From assembly GCA_019359315.1 (NCBI GenBank), contig JAHHHO010000015.1, forward strand, positions 31,103-95,102: a DNA stretch of 64,000 nucleotides, read 5' to 3'. This DNA is from Myxacorys californica WJT36-NPBG1 (GTDB taxonomy: Bacteria; Cyanobacteriota; Cyanobacteriia; Leptolyngbyales; Leptolyngbyaceae). The notes beneath the pieces were generated by a model. It worked only from the letters and a program-made list of their open reading frames with translations, ran no database searches and was not told the DNA's origin. Shown here piece by piece: positions 36,219 through 45,286 of the stretch. The translations under genes were made by a program, and so were the position numbers. Positions within the stretch are counted from its first letter, which is position 1. Each line of letters starts with the position of its first letter.

Positions 36219-37022
36219 ATGAATAGAAGCGTAGGCATGGGTGTTGGTGGCACGTTTGGACGAATTGGGACGATCGCAACGAATGTGTTTCGAGAAGTCA
36301 TTCGCGATCGCGTTCTCTATCTCGTAGGGTTTTATGCGGTAGCCATGATTCTTGCCTACCGATTGCTGCCCGAAATTGCCGCAGCGACCGAGAAAAAAAT
36401 CTTGCTCGATCTAGGGCTTGCCACCATGTCGGTGCTAGGTCTAATGATTGCCATCTTTGTGGGAACCAGTTTAATCAACAAAGAAATCGAGAAGCGGACG
36501 GTGTTCGTTTTAATTGCCAAACCAGTCAGCCGCGTTGAATTCATCATTGGGAAGCATTGGGGCTTATCGGGGGTACTTGCCGTTCTAGTCACCGCGATGA
36601 CGGCCATCAATATGGCGATTTTACAGGTCGCGAACGTGCCCTTCTCTTTGCGAGACTTATTAATTTCGTCTAGCTTTCTGTTTTTACAACTGTCGCTGAT
36701 TACGGCGATCGCGCTCAGTTTTGGAGTCTGCACGAGTTCACTCTTAGCGACGCTTTTTACATTCGGTGTCTTCTTAATGGGTCAGTTCAGTCAAGATATT
36801 GTCAAGTTTGGCAAACTCGCTAAAAATCCTTCAATCGAAGCGGCAACTCAGGGCTTATATCTTGTGCTACCTGATCTTTCGCGACTCGATCTTAAAAATC
36901 AGGCCGTCTACAATCTAATTCCTAGCCCAGATGTGTTGATTGTCAACGCGGGCTATGCCGTGCTGTATATTGTATTTGTTCTCGCGATCGCGTCTCTCCT
37001 ATTCTCCGCCCGCGAATTTTAA
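36219..37022 (+). CDS. fraE: FraE-type ABC-2 permease
   Basis: The ATG at 36219 gives 267 residues; an upstream GTG (36168) would add 17 residues that do not look conserved. It is an ABC-2 type permease with about six TM segments (VLYLVGFYAVAMILAYRLL, TMSVLGLMIAIFVGTSLI, LSGVLAVLVTAMTAINMAIL, FLFLQLSLITAIALSFGV) and the cytoplasmic KEIEKRTVFVLIAKPVSR motif common to these permeases. As the third gene after fraC and fraD it corresponds to FraE. Its ATPase partner is not in the window. Confidence 0.85.
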   Translation: MNRSVGMGVGGTFGRIGTIATNVFREVIRDRVLYLVGFYAVAMILAYRLLPEIAAATEKKILLDLGLATMSVLGLMIAIFVGTSLINKEIEKRTVFVLIAKPVSRVEFIIGKHWGLSGVLAVLVTAMTAINMAILQVANVPFSLRDLLISSSFLFLQLSLITAIALSFGVCTSSLLATLFTFGVFLMGQFSQDIVKFGKLAKNPSIEAATQGLYLVLPDLSRLDLKNQAVYNLIPSPDVLIVNAGYAVLYIVFVLAIASLLFSAREF

Positions 37023-37213
37023 CCGCTGCGATTCCAAATCCTCTTCACACGCATCTTCTATTAATCAGGCTTTTAATAAGGCTTTAATCAAGTCAATCAT
37101 TAGATTGTCCTAAGCGGTCAGCAGATCTCGGTAGGATGGTTGATAGTTGTGTTTGGGCTGAAATGAGTATTCTTACCCTAGGTTCTGTCTACGTCTTAAA
37201 CGCGCCTTGATTT

Positions 37214-39109
37214 ATGAATTTGCATCTGCATCGTGCAATTCAAGACTCTGCGATCGAGTTGTCCTTACAACAAGTTTTGCTTCGGGGCAACCCATCAACA
37301 GACTGCCTTGTGGCTGAACTTTGGGTCGAGCGCTATCTCAACGGGTTGCACCTACAGTTAAGCGAAGCGCTGAGCAATAGCATCTTGGAAACCGACTCCA
37401 AACCTGTCCTGGAAGATGAGGTTCTCAAGACGTTTGTTCACGCCTTGAGCCGTGGGTTAGATGGAGAGATAATTGCGATTGCCAAACCGACGACTCACCC
37501 TGATCAGGTTGTCATTTACCACACAGCAGGAGCTTTGCACTGTAGTCCTCCAAGCCTTGCTCACCAAGTCATCTCGCTCGATCGCGACAGCCTCCTCACC
37601 GTCGCAGAGTTGACGTTACTAGAGCAGACTCAGTGGCAGACCGCTTGGCATATGGTCGATTGTCAGGGTGAACTGGGGTGGCTTATTACTGCACCGTCGA
37701 AGCTAGAACTTACAGCCATCGAAGATCGATTTCTGCCCCTGCGATCGCACCTCATTGCTCGGGCGATCGCACAAACTATTCCGATGCTGCGTCAAGCCCA
37801 GCAGATACAGCACCTGAGCGAACATTGCAACAGCCTGCAAGCCGAAAACCAAACCCTCATCCAAACCAGCAAACTCAAAAGCGAGTTTCTTGCCAATACC
37901 AGTCATGAAATTCGCACACCGCTTAGTTCGATCTTAGGCTTCACCCATCTATTACGGGAGCAGGGCTATGATGCTACAAACCTCCGCCATCAAGACTATC
38001 TCAAGATTATTCTCAGCAGCGGTCAACATCTTTTAGCACTAATTAATGACATTCTTGACCTGTCTAAAATTGAAGCGAATCAGCTTGACTTGCAGCAAGA
38101 AATAACAGAGGTGAAGCCGGTCTGCGAAATCGCTCTCAAACTGGTTCAAGAAAAAGCGAGTGATAAGAGACTTGCCCTCAAGCTGGATGTTGCACCGGAC
38201 ATCACGACCATCATTGCGGATCCATTGCGCCTTAAGCAGATGCTGTTTAACTTGCTCTCTAATGCGCTGAAATTTACGACACACGGATCGGTTGGTCTAA
38301 CGGTTCGCTCCAGTGACGGCTATATGCAGTTCACCGTTTGGGACACAGGTATCGGAATTTCGGACGAGCAGCAGCAGCTTTTATTTCGTCCCTACGCTCA
38401 GTTAACAAACGCGAATCGTGGCGAAGGGACAGGGTTAGGCTTAGCGCTGACCCAAAAATTAGCTGAATTGCATGGCGGTTGGGTGCGGGCAGAATCTGTG
38501 TTGGGGCAAGGATCGCGCTTCACGATCGCGCTTCCCCTCAGTAAACTTCAACCGAGGCAGCCTGATGTAGAATCTGCCCTCTTCTCTACGTCCTCTCTTC
38601 TCGCCGCTTCGTCACCCGCTTTGACGCCGTCCGCTCCTTCAGAGTTGCGCGGACCACTAATTGCACTCAACCGAGTCTCCAATCCTATCCCTTCGCATCA
38701 TATTCTTTTAGTCGAAGATAATATTCCTAACGCTCGCTTGATGATGACTTTCCTCGGCAAATTGGGCTACAAAGTTGCTTGGGTACAAGACAGTCGTGAA
38801 ATGTGGCAATCCCTCAAGCAAGCCCTGCCCGCGATGATTTTGATGGACATTCATCTTCCAGGGGCCGATGGGCTGAGCCTTACACGAGAGCTTCAGGCAC
38901 AAGAACGCTATCAGTCGATTCCGGTGATTGTGCAAACGGCAATGGCAATGAAAGGCGATCGCGAACGATGTTTAGAAGCGGGAGCCAGCGATTATGTCTC
39001 AAAACCCATTGATTTAGCCGTATTAGCAAAAACAGTCGCAAAATATAGTCTCGCTCAAAATACAGGTCTCACTCAAAATACAGCTGTAAGCGTTGAAGAG
39101 CAAAAATGA
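37214..39109 (+). CDS. Hybrid histidine kinase with N-terminal GAF-like region and receiver
   Basis: The protein has 631 residues and no TM segment. The N-terminal ~205 residues look like a degenerate GAF or DICT-type sensor (LDRDSLLTVAEL, GELGWLITAPSKLEL). A short coiled coil leads to HisKA (phospho-acceptor His in NTSHEIRTPLSS, about 230), HATPase_c (NLLSNALKF, DTGIGI, GTGLGLALTQKL) and a Ser/Pro-rich linker. The receiver domain (about 495-615) has Asp in MILMDIHLPGADG (about 545) and Lys in YVSKPID. It is unrelated in its sensor half to the two large kinases upstream. The start ATG is preceded by no strong ribosome-binding site. Confidence 0.9.
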   Translation: MNLHLHRAIQDSAIELSLQQVLLRGNPSTDCLVAELWVERYLNGLHLQLSEALSNSILETDSKPVLEDEVLKTFVHALSRGLDGEIIAIAKPTTHPDQVVIYHTAGALHCSPPSLAHQVISLDRDSLLTVAELTLLEQTQWQTAWHMVDCQGELGWLITAPSKLELTAIEDRFLPLRSHLIARAIAQTIPMLRQAQQIQHLSEHCNSLQAENQTLIQTSKLKSEFLANTSHEIRTPLSSILGFTHLLREQGYDATNLRHQDYLKIILSSGQHLLALINDILDLSKIEANQLDLQQEITEVKPVCEIALKLVQEKASDKRLALKLDVAPDITTIIADPLRLKQMLFNLLSNALKFTTHGSVGLTVRSSDGYMQFTVWDTGIGISDEQQQLLFRPYAQLTNANRGEGTGLGLALTQKLAELHGGWVRAESVLGQGSRFTIALPLSKLQPRQPDVESALFSTSSLLAASSPALTPSAPSELRGPLIALNRVSNPIPSHHILLVEDNIPNARLMMTFLGKLGYKVAWVQDSREMWQSLKQALPAMILMDIHLPGADGLSLTRELQAQERYQSIPVIVQTAMAMKGDRERCLEAGASDYVSKPIDLAVLAKTVAKYSLAQNTGLTQNTAVSVEEQK

Positions 39110-39276
39110 ACTTGTTTTTCTCAATTCATTTTTCTCAATCTACTGCCAGTAAAGATGTCAGTAAAGAATCGATTTTTAAGCTTTCCTCTATACTGAATGA
39201 GCTAATAACTTAGTTCTCTTTACTCACTCCTCCTCGCGAAAGCGGGGCAATGCCCTCCCTCATTTTTCCGATTTCT

Positions 39277-39885
39277 ATGCAGGACGCCCCTTCTTGGTTA
39301 TCTTCACTCGTTTGGACTGACTATCGTTTAGCAGTCTTATTTACGGTCATCATTCCATTGGTGCTGCTGATTTGGGCATTTGTGCAACGCTCCGAAGCAA
39401 TTCAGCGCTTGATGATCATCTTTTGGCGAGTATCGAGTCTGCTAACAATCACGGTGTATCTGCTAATTGGAGCGTTTCCGATTGGGTTTGCGACCGGGTG
39501 GCTTGCTCGAATCTTAATTCCAATTTCCCTTTGGTTTTGGGCCGATTTAAATGAAGAAATTCGCGATCAGCCGTCTAGTCCACTGCGGCTCTCTGTTACC
39601 TCATGGCGTTGGGCAGTTTCGGCCTACTGTGTGCTGGGCGTTTTAGTTCAAATCCCCATCTATCTTCGGTGCGCTCTGCTGTCTAGTCAACAGCTCCTCT
39701 CGGATGCCTCTTGTCGAGCGTGGCTGACTCCGCCCTGGCTGTTGCGCGAATACCTTCATGCTGGAGCGAGACCGTACTTTTTGGGATTTTTAGGGCTGAT
39801 TGGCTTAGGGATCTACATGCTGTACTTGGGGTATTTTGTCTTCTTTCGCTTGGGCAAACGCAAACGCTCAGCAATGGGCAATTAA
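39277..39885 (+). CDS. DUF3177 family membrane protein
   Basis: The protein has 202 residues from MQDAPSWL (an ATG at 39250 would add nine). About five TM helices are visible: LAVLFTVIIPLVLLIWAFV, SSLLTITVYLLIGAFPIGF, RILIPISLWFWADL, AVSAYCVLGVLVQIPIYL and FLGFLGLIGLGIYMLYLGYFVFF. The pattern SWLSSLVWTDYRLAVLF matches DUF3177, found in cyanobacteria and plastids. The function is unknown. Confidence 0.8.
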   Translation: MQDAPSWLSSLVWTDYRLAVLFTVIIPLVLLIWAFVQRSEAIQRLMIIFWRVSSLLTITVYLLIGAFPIGFATGWLARILIPISLWFWADLNEEIRDQPSSPLRLSVTSWRWAVSAYCVLGVLVQIPIYLRCALLSSQQLLSDASCRAWLTPPWLLREYLHAGARPYFLGFLGLIGLGIYMLYLGYFVFFRLGKRKRSAMGN

Positions 39886-39986
39886 TAATGAGCAATTAAT
39901 CGAGTTGGGCAGTTTCAAACTCAACTTTTCTGCCTAAAGCTCCCCTTACGTCCTTCATCTAAAGTTAACCTTTTTGTAATTGTTTC

Positions 39987-40295
39987 ATGCATCTCATGAA
40001 TACTCCAATTGGGCGTCGCTTAGAGCAATATACAATCAAGCGTCCGCATGAAGTTTTGCTGGCATCGATTCGAGTAGACGGGCAACCCGATCAAGTCGCT
40101 ATCTTTAAAGGATTTTCAAGTTCGTTGATGAATCCAACCTCGTTTGATCCAGATATTCCGGTTTTGCCAGATCATGCTGAGATAGACACGGTAGATCGAT
40201 TAGAAAGCCCTTACAATCCAAAATCTCCCCGCTATATTGAGCAGGGGCTAAGTTGGAAGGCATTTGAGCCGTTATTAGCGGCGGTAGGGGTATAG
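39987..40295 (+). CDS. Conserved small cyanobacterial protein, function unknown
   Basis: The protein has 102 residues (99 if it starts at the ATG at 39996). Conserved-looking stretches are GRRLEQYTIKRPHEVLLASI, QVAIFKGFSSSL and SPRYIEQGLSWKAFEPLLA. It has no signal or TM segment. I know similar short cyanobacterial and plant-plastid proteins but no function. Immediately after its stop lies a ~45-bp repeat whose inverted copy is inside the following glmM gene. Confidence 0.7.
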   Translation: MHLMNTPIGRRLEQYTIKRPHEVLLASIRVDGQPDQVAIFKGFSSSLMNPTSFDPDIPVLPDHAEIDTVDRLESPYNPKSPRYIEQGLSWKAFEPLLAAVGV

Positions 40296-40340
40296 CGATT
40301 TGCTTCGCCAAACTCCGAAGGGGTTCGCTCAGCGAAGTCC
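40296..40340 (-). repeat. 45-bp interspersed element, intergenic copy
   Basis: It begins one base after the preceding stop codon. Its reverse complement aligns along its length with 40448-40492, with most bases identical, sharing the core CTTCGGAG and GGCG. The two copies are inverted and ~105 bp apart. Confidence 0.7.
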
Positions 40341-40394
40341 GTTGGATCGCAGGGTTAACAAATGATTGATGTTGTGTGAGGAAGATAATTCGCT

Positions 40395-41918
40395 ATGGTT
40401 TCATTGCCGCAACGGACGGAAGTAACTCGCTCCTCAAGCGAACCAACAGACTTTGCTTTGCGAACTCCTTCGGAGCTTGGCGGAGTCAGTCGGGTCATGA
40501 CAGGAACGCATTGGGAAACGCTCAATTTGCCCACGTCTGCTTTGTTTGGAACTGATGGAATTCGCGGAAAAGCAGGGGAACTGTTGACCGCTCCTCTGGC
40601 GATGCAGGTTGGGTATTGGGCAGGTCATGTGCTGCGATCGGTGGCAGCGTCGCCTAACGAATCGCTCGGTAACTCTTACCCAGTCATTCTCGGACAAGAC
40701 TCGCGCAATTCTAGCAATATGCTGGCAATGGCCCTTTCGGCAGGCTTGACGGCATCGGGTCTAGAAGTTTGGGATGTGGGGTTGTGCCCCACGCCAGTCG
40801 TCGCGCATTTAGCGGCCATGACCGACGCGATCGGCGGCGTGATGATTTCTGCTAGTCACAATCCGCCTGAAGATAACGGCATCAAGTTCTTTAGCACGAA
40901 TGGCACGAAATTAAATCCAGAACTCCAGCAGCAAATTGAGACGTGTTTGCGGGGCGATTTAGGTACGATTTCCTCAGCTAATCATTCCTGGGGAAAATAT
41001 CTCCACCGCTCCGAACTCGTCAATGATTATTTAGCGGCGATTCAACAGCCATTGAAGACGCAGACCGATCGGCCTCTCTCGGGTTTGCGAGTCGTGTTAG
41101 ATCTGGCGTGGGGAGCCGCGACCCGTCATGGGGCTGAAGTGTTTCGCTCCTTGGGTGCAGAGGTGATTTGTTTACACGAAACCCCAGACGGCGATCGCAT
41201 CAACGTCAACTGCGGTTCAACCCACCTCAACTTGCTCAAAGCTGCCGTTCAGGAGCAAGCAGCGGATCTGGGATTTGCCTTTGATGGGGATGCCGATCGA
41301 GTCTTAGCGGTGGATGGTCAAGGCAGAACTGTTGATGGTGACTACATTCTGTATCTCTGGGGTCAAGATTTGCTTAAAGCAGGCAAGCTACCCGGCAATA
41401 CGATCGTCTCTACCGTTATGTCTAACCTAGGATTTGAACGGGCTTGGCAGCAACTTGGCGGTCATCTAGTTCGAGCGGCGGTTGGCGATCAGTATGTTCA
41501 TGCAGAAATGGTTCGCTGGGGGGCAATGCTGGGCGGTGAGCAATCTGGACATATCCTCTGTCCCCACTATACGGTGAGCGGCGATGGCTTACTAACTGCG
41601 TTGCATGTCGCGTATTTAGTTCAGCAGTCCGGCGCGACGTTGGCAGAGTTGGTTGATGGTAGTTTCAAAACTTATCCGCAAATTTTAAAGAATGTGCGAG
41701 TTGACGATCGCGATCGCCGACTGAATTGGCAAGCCTGCGATCCGGTGACTCGTGCGATCGCTCAAGCGGAAGCGGCGATGGGTGAGCAAGGACGCATTCT
41801 CGTCCGGGCTTCTGGAACCGAACCCGTGATTCGAGTCATGGTTGAAGCCGAGAGCATGGAACTCGTCACCAAATGGACGAATCAGTTAGTTGCCTTGGTA
41901 GAGCAGCACTTGGCATAA
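40395..41918 (+). CDS. glmM: Phosphoglucosamine mutase
   Basis: The enzyme converts glucosamine-6-phosphate to glucosamine-1-phosphate on the way to UDP-GlcNAc. It has 507 residues. The family starts in earnest at [13 protein letters not shown] (about residue 52). The catalytic phosphoserine is in [20 protein letters not shown] (about 150-170), the metal loop is [11 protein letters not shown], the sugar-binding site is GEQSGH, and the phosphate-binding C-terminus is [15 protein letters not shown]. The first ~50 residues are an extension, and codons 19-32 ([14 protein letters not shown]) come from an interspersed repeat (see 40448). A hairpin terminator follows. Confidence 0.94.
   Translation: MVSLPQRTEVTRSSSEPTDFALRTPSELGGVSRVMTGTHWETLNLPTSALFGTDGIRGKAGELLTAPLAMQVGYWAGHVLRSVAASPNESLGNSYPVILGQDSRNSSNMLAMALSAGLTASGLEVWDVGLCPTPVVAHLAAMTDAIGGVMISASHNPPEDNGIKFFSTNGTKLNPELQQQIETCLRGDLGTISSANHSWGKYLHRSELVNDYLAAIQQPLKTQTDRPLSGLRVVLDLAWGAATRHGAEVFRSLGAEVICLHETPDGDRINVNCGSTHLNLLKAAVQEQAADLGFAFDGDADRVLAVDGQGRTVDGDYILYLWGQDLLKAGKLPGNTIVSTVMSNLGFERAWQQLGGHLVRAAVGDQYVHAEMVRWGAMLGGEQSGHILCPHYTVSGDGLLTALHVAYLVQQSGATLAELVDGSFKTYPQILKNVRVDDRDRRLNWQACDPVTRAIAQAEAAMGEQGRILVRASGTEPVIRVMVEAESMELVTKWTNQLVALVEQHLA
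40448..40492 (+). repeat. 45-bp interspersed element inside glmM coding sequence
   Basis: It is an inverted, diverged copy of 40296-40340, including the small palindrome AACTCCTTCGGAGCTT. It is read in frame and adds about 15 residues to the poorly conserved N-terminus of GlmM without disrupting the gene. Confidence 0.7.
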
Positions 41919-41921
41919 ATA

Positions 41922-41961
41922 AAAATGAGGCTGAGGGTCATCTAACCTTCAGCCTCATTGC
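41922..41961. terminator. Bidirectional hairpin terminator after glmM
   Basis: Arms AATGAGGCTGAGGGT (41924-41938) and 41945-41959 pair over 15 bp with one G-T wobble around a 6-base loop, starting a few bases after the glmM stop. A-rich and T-rich flanks and the convergent downstream gene fit shared termination. Confidence 0.85.
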
Positions 41962-41973
41962 AATGCTCAGTCT

Positions 41974-43185
41974 TTATCGAACATCCGTCACTCGCCAACT
42001 GAGTTTGAGGTTAATCCAAAAATTCCAGAAGGTAACAATGGCGATCGCGAGCGGTTTTGCGATAAATTCGCTCAGATGAAGCACATCATGCATCCCACTC
42101 ACTAACAGAGCTTGAAGAATGATCCCCATCAAACAAATCGTGTTGAATTTGAGAAATCGCTTTAAGCGCTGACGTTTCTTTGGCTGATGTTGCGCCACAT
42201 CACCAAATGTCCATAGATCGTTCCAACAGAAATTATTAACAACAGCGATTTCGGCAGATAGTATCGTGCTGCGAGCAATGCCTAGATTAAGGGATGTGCG
42301 TAGAAGATAGAACGCGAGCATATCGACGACAAATCCGCTCAAACCCACTAAGCCAAAGCGCAAAAATCGCCCGAGTTGAAATCTTTCATTTAAGCGGCTA
42401 ATTCGCCCACGAGAGCGCAGCTTTACCAAATGCGCCAAATATTCAACGTACTGCTTCCAGGTGACCTTACTTTCACCCTCTTGTCGTTCTTGGAAGACAT
42501 AGCCGACTTCAGCAATCCGCTCAACATCGCCGCGACCAATGACTTCTAGCAGAATTTTGTAGCCGAGCGGATTGAGCAGACACTGGGCGATCGCGCTGCG
42601 CCTCACCAAAAAGTAGCCACTCATCGGGTCAGACACGCGCCCCACGACGTTAGGCAAGATGATCAAGCCGATCAACTGCGCCCCCCGAGAGAGCAGTCGT
42701 CGAACGAATCCCCAATCGCTCGTTCCGCCGCCTTCGACATGCCGACTTGCCACCGCTAAGTCTGCTCCGTTCCGCACCGCTTGCAGCAGTTTCAGCAGCA
42801 CTTCGGGTGGATGCTGCAAGTCTCCATCAATGACCCCTAATATGTCTCCTCGCGCCACTTGCCAGCCTCGGATCACCGCTGTTGAGAGTCCCCGCTCTGT
42901 TTGCCGACGCATAACCCGCAGATGCGGATAGTTAGGTATAAGCTGTTGAGCGATTTCCCATGTGCGATCGGGGCTGTTGTCATCTACCACGATTAGCTCG
43001 TAATCGTTGGGCAAGGCATGGTCAAGCAACTGGGTCAAAATCTGAACTATCTGCTGAACGTTCTTGCTTTCGTTGTAGGTCGGAACGATGAGCGAAAACG
43101 AGACAGCCTGCCCTGAAGACACGTCAGAGATTTGATACGGCCCCGTTGGGACAGACAACAACGCGTTGGATAAGTCGAGATTCAT
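41974..43185 (-). CDS. GT2 glycosyltransferase (dolichol-phosphate-mannose-synthase-like) fused to GtrA domain
   Basis: The protein has 403 residues. The N-terminal GT2 domain (about 28-250) shows SLIVPTYNESKNV, ELIVVDDNSPDRT, the DxD-type GVIDGDLQHPPE, and GGGTSDWGFVRRLLSRG. The C-terminal GtrA-like domain (about 265-400) has four TM helices (FLRFGLVGLSGFVVDMLAFYLL, STILSAEIAVVNNFCWNDLWTF, LMGIILQALLVSGM, PLAIAIVTFWNFWINLKLSW). Such fusions transfer a sugar from a nucleotide donor to polyprenyl phosphate and help flip the product. The acceptor and sugar are not determined. It is divergent from the polysaccharide operon that follows. Confidence 0.9.
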   Translation of the reverse strand: MNLDLSNALLSVPTGPYQISDVSSGQAVSFSLIVPTYNESKNVQQIVQILTQLLDHALPNDYELIVVDDNSPDRTWEIAQQLIPNYPHLRVMRRQTERGLSTAVIRGWQVARGDILGVIDGDLQHPPEVLLKLLQAVRNGADLAVASRHVEGGGTSDWGFVRRLLSRGAQLIGLIILPNVVGRVSDPMSGYFLVRRSAIAQCLLNPLGYKILLEVIGRGDVERIAEVGYVFQERQEGESKVTWKQYVEYLAHLVKLRSRGRISRLNERFQLGRFLRFGLVGLSGFVVDMLAFYLLRTSLNLGIARSTILSAEIAVVNNFCWNDLWTFGDVAQHQPKKRQRLKRFLKFNTICLMGIILQALLVSGMHDVLHLSEFIAKPLAIAIVTFWNFWINLKLSWRVTDVR

Positions 43186-43616
43186 GGTCGATTAAGCGTT
43201 CAAAGAGCGGCAAAGCGGGGACTAGATTTTATAGAAAGTGTAAACTTCACTTCATAAGACTACAAGTTTAGACGTATTGTGCCTTAGAAATCTGTTCTCA
43301 CGTGACAGACATCTGAAACTAGAGCGAAACCTACTGCTTCTCGAACCTTACCGTCAAGCATCTCAGCTAAGCATTCCCCCCAAGCATTAATATGCTGCCG
43401 TGCTAAAAGCAATAGAACGACAAATTCTCCGTAGCTTTACTGATGAATGCCATATAAAGCGGTAAAAAGCTTATGAAGTATGCGGACTATAACCAATTCC
43501 GAAGTGCCAATACTGGTGTTTAATGCTTCAAAACTGACCCGATTTCAACCAACGTGCAGTGTTGAAGCAATCAGCCTGCTCCTTTGACCGCTGCTTTATT
43601 GCTTCGCCTCTCTACT
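43186..43616. other. Promoter region of the polysaccharide operon
   Basis: About 430 bp between divergent genes. I see no ORF, RNA gene or strong repeat. It presumably carries promoters for the GT2-GtrA gene and for the five-gene operon. Confidence 0.4.
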
Positions 43617-45260
43617 ATGCCAAAGTCAAAGCCAAAGTCAAAACATTCGTCTAAGTCGGCTTCTCAAGATGGCTCAACGCTGAGTCTCAAAGAGCAGTTG
43701 GCGCAGAAACGCAATGCCGCGCAAGCCCGCAAGGAAGCGATCGGGTTCATCTCGATGGCAGTCATGGTGGCGATCGTGGCGGGCATGATTTTAGCGATCG
43801 TAGCAGGGGTAAAAGGCGCGATTGGGGGATTCGTCGCCATCCTAGCGCTCTTACTCTCCTTTAAATTTCCGTGGCAAGCGCTCTATGCATTCTTAATCTA
43901 CATGCCGTTTGGTGGAACGATTACCTACGCTGTGGGAGGTGAAAATCCTTTATTTCAGCTTGCCAAAGACGGGATGTTTATCCCAGCGCTCATTGGTGTA
44001 GTGCAGTACTGCAAGCAGCAGAAGCTGCCGCTCATTGTTGCGAAGTCATTGACGACGCCGTTTGCGTTGATGTTTGCTTATTGCATTCTCGTTTTACTGT
44101 TTGTCAATGGCACTCAGCAGTTTACAGGTCCGCCCACGGAAAAGCCGATCGCAATGGGAATGCCCACGGAAAAGCCAATCGCAATGGGAATTTTGGGCTT
44201 GAAAGTGCTGCTTGGCTATGTGCCTCTCATTCCTTGCGCCTACTATTTGATGCGGAAGAAGCAAGATGTCTACTGGCTCATGCGGATGACAGCAATTTTA
44301 GTGATCATCTGCTGTGGCTTAGCTTTTTTGCAGTACATGTTTCTCAAAACAGGACGGTGTGCGGGCACAGTTGGGTCAGGGGCAGCCTTGTTCAAGGCGT
44401 CGCTGTCAGCTCGATGTTTGGTCGGGGGGTCGCTGCTCTACAGCGAAGAACAAGGCGTGATTCGGCTACCAGGAACATTTGTCGCGCCTTGGCAGTGGGG
44501 ATGGTTTCTGATTTCGAGCGCCTTTTTTAGTTTTGCTGTCACCTTCTTCGATCGCAATTTGATCTGGAAAGTGATCGGTGGGGTGGCGCTGCTTGGCACG
44601 ATGATTATGGCGGTGTTGTGCGGACAGCGAATTGCGCTCATGCTGGTTCCGGCAATGATTGTGCTGCAAGTGATCACAACAGGACAAGTAGCAAATCTGA
44701 AGCGATTTATCCCGATTGGCATTGGGGTGGCGTTTGTATTGATGATCGCGATGGCATCTAATCCAGAAGTTGCACAAGAACGCTGGGAAAGTGCTGTAGG
44801 ACGCTGGAATGCGTCGCCACCCGATGCGTTCATTGCTCAACAGTTTGGGAACGTATCTAAAGGGGCAACGCTGTTAGGAGCAGGGTTAGGACGGGCGACG
44901 AATTCTGCGCGAGCGTTAGGGAAAACGGAGCTAATTGAAACATACTATCCAAAGGTCATGTTTGAGATTGGGCCGATTGGGGCACTACTGTTTTTAGGCG
45001 TCGTGACTTCGCTAACGTTTGCCTGCTTTAAAGCGTATCGGCAGGTGCGCGATCGCAACTTACGCGGCTACGGCGCATCGCTTTGGACGTTCGTTTTATT
45101 TATTAGTTACAACACGTATTACTATCCGCTTGATGTTGATCCGGTGGCAGTCTATTACTGGTTTTTTGCAGGCATTGTGTTGCGGTTGCCGTATTTAGAT
45201 CAACAAGAACCCATTATTGAAGAAGCCGATCCTAAAAAGAAAAAGAAGAAACGACGGTAG
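43617..45260 (+). CDS. hpsL: HpsL-like O-antigen-ligase-type membrane protein
   Basis: The ATG at 43617 (MPKSKPKSK) gives 547 residues; the TTG extension is unlikely. A Lys/Ser-rich cytoplasmic N-terminus precedes about 11-12 TM helices. A large loop with ESAVGRWNASPPDAFIAQQ and LLGAGLGRATNSARALGK is typical of the Wzy/O-antigen ligase superfamily. The C-terminus ends in a Lys/Arg cluster. The order here (ligase-like protein, acyltransferase, GT2, GT4, GT4) resembles the hormogonium polysaccharide hpsL region of filamentous cyanobacteria, from memory. It probably joins or exports repeat units. A 30-bp in-frame tandem duplication (44134-44193) lengthens one loop. Confidence 0.72.
   Translation: MPKSKPKSKHSSKSASQDGSTLSLKEQLAQKRNAAQARKEAIGFISMAVMVAIVAGMILAIVAGVKGAIGGFVAILALLLSFKFPWQALYAFLIYMPFGGTITYAVGGENPLFQLAKDGMFIPALIGVVQYCKQQKLPLIVAKSLTTPFALMFAYCILVLLFVNGTQQFTGPPTEKPIAMGMPTEKPIAMGILGLKVLLGYVPLIPCAYYLMRKKQDVYWLMRMTAILVIICCGLAFLQYMFLKTGRCAGTVGSGAALFKASLSARCLVGGSLLYSEEQGVIRLPGTFVAPWQWGWFLISSAFFSFAVTFFDRNLIWKVIGGVALLGTMIMAVLCGQRIALMLVPAMIVLQVITTGQVANLKRFIPIGIGVAFVLMIAMASNPEVAQERWESAVGRWNASPPDAFIAQQFGNVSKGATLLGAGLGRATNSARALGKTELIETYYPKVMFEIGPIGALLFLGVVTSLTFACFKAYRQVRDRNLRGYGASLWTFVLFISYNTYYYPLDVDPVAVYYWFFAGIVLRLPYLDQQEPIIEEADPKKKKKKRR
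44134..44193 (+). repeat. 30-bp in-frame tandem duplication within hpsL
   Basis: Two adjacent 30-bp units (44134-44163 and 44164-44193) differ at two bases and encode PTEKPIAMGM then PTEKPIAMGI. The repeat lies in a predicted extracytoplasmic loop. The low divergence suggests a recent event. Confidence 0.9.
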
Positions 45261-45286
45261 TTATTAAATTCTAAGCTTTCTGAATT

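Noticed and set aside
44081..44530. 149-codon frame inside the HpsL-like gene
   Set aside because: It is an alternative frame within a membrane protein gene. The Ser/Arg/His composition is a shadow artefact.
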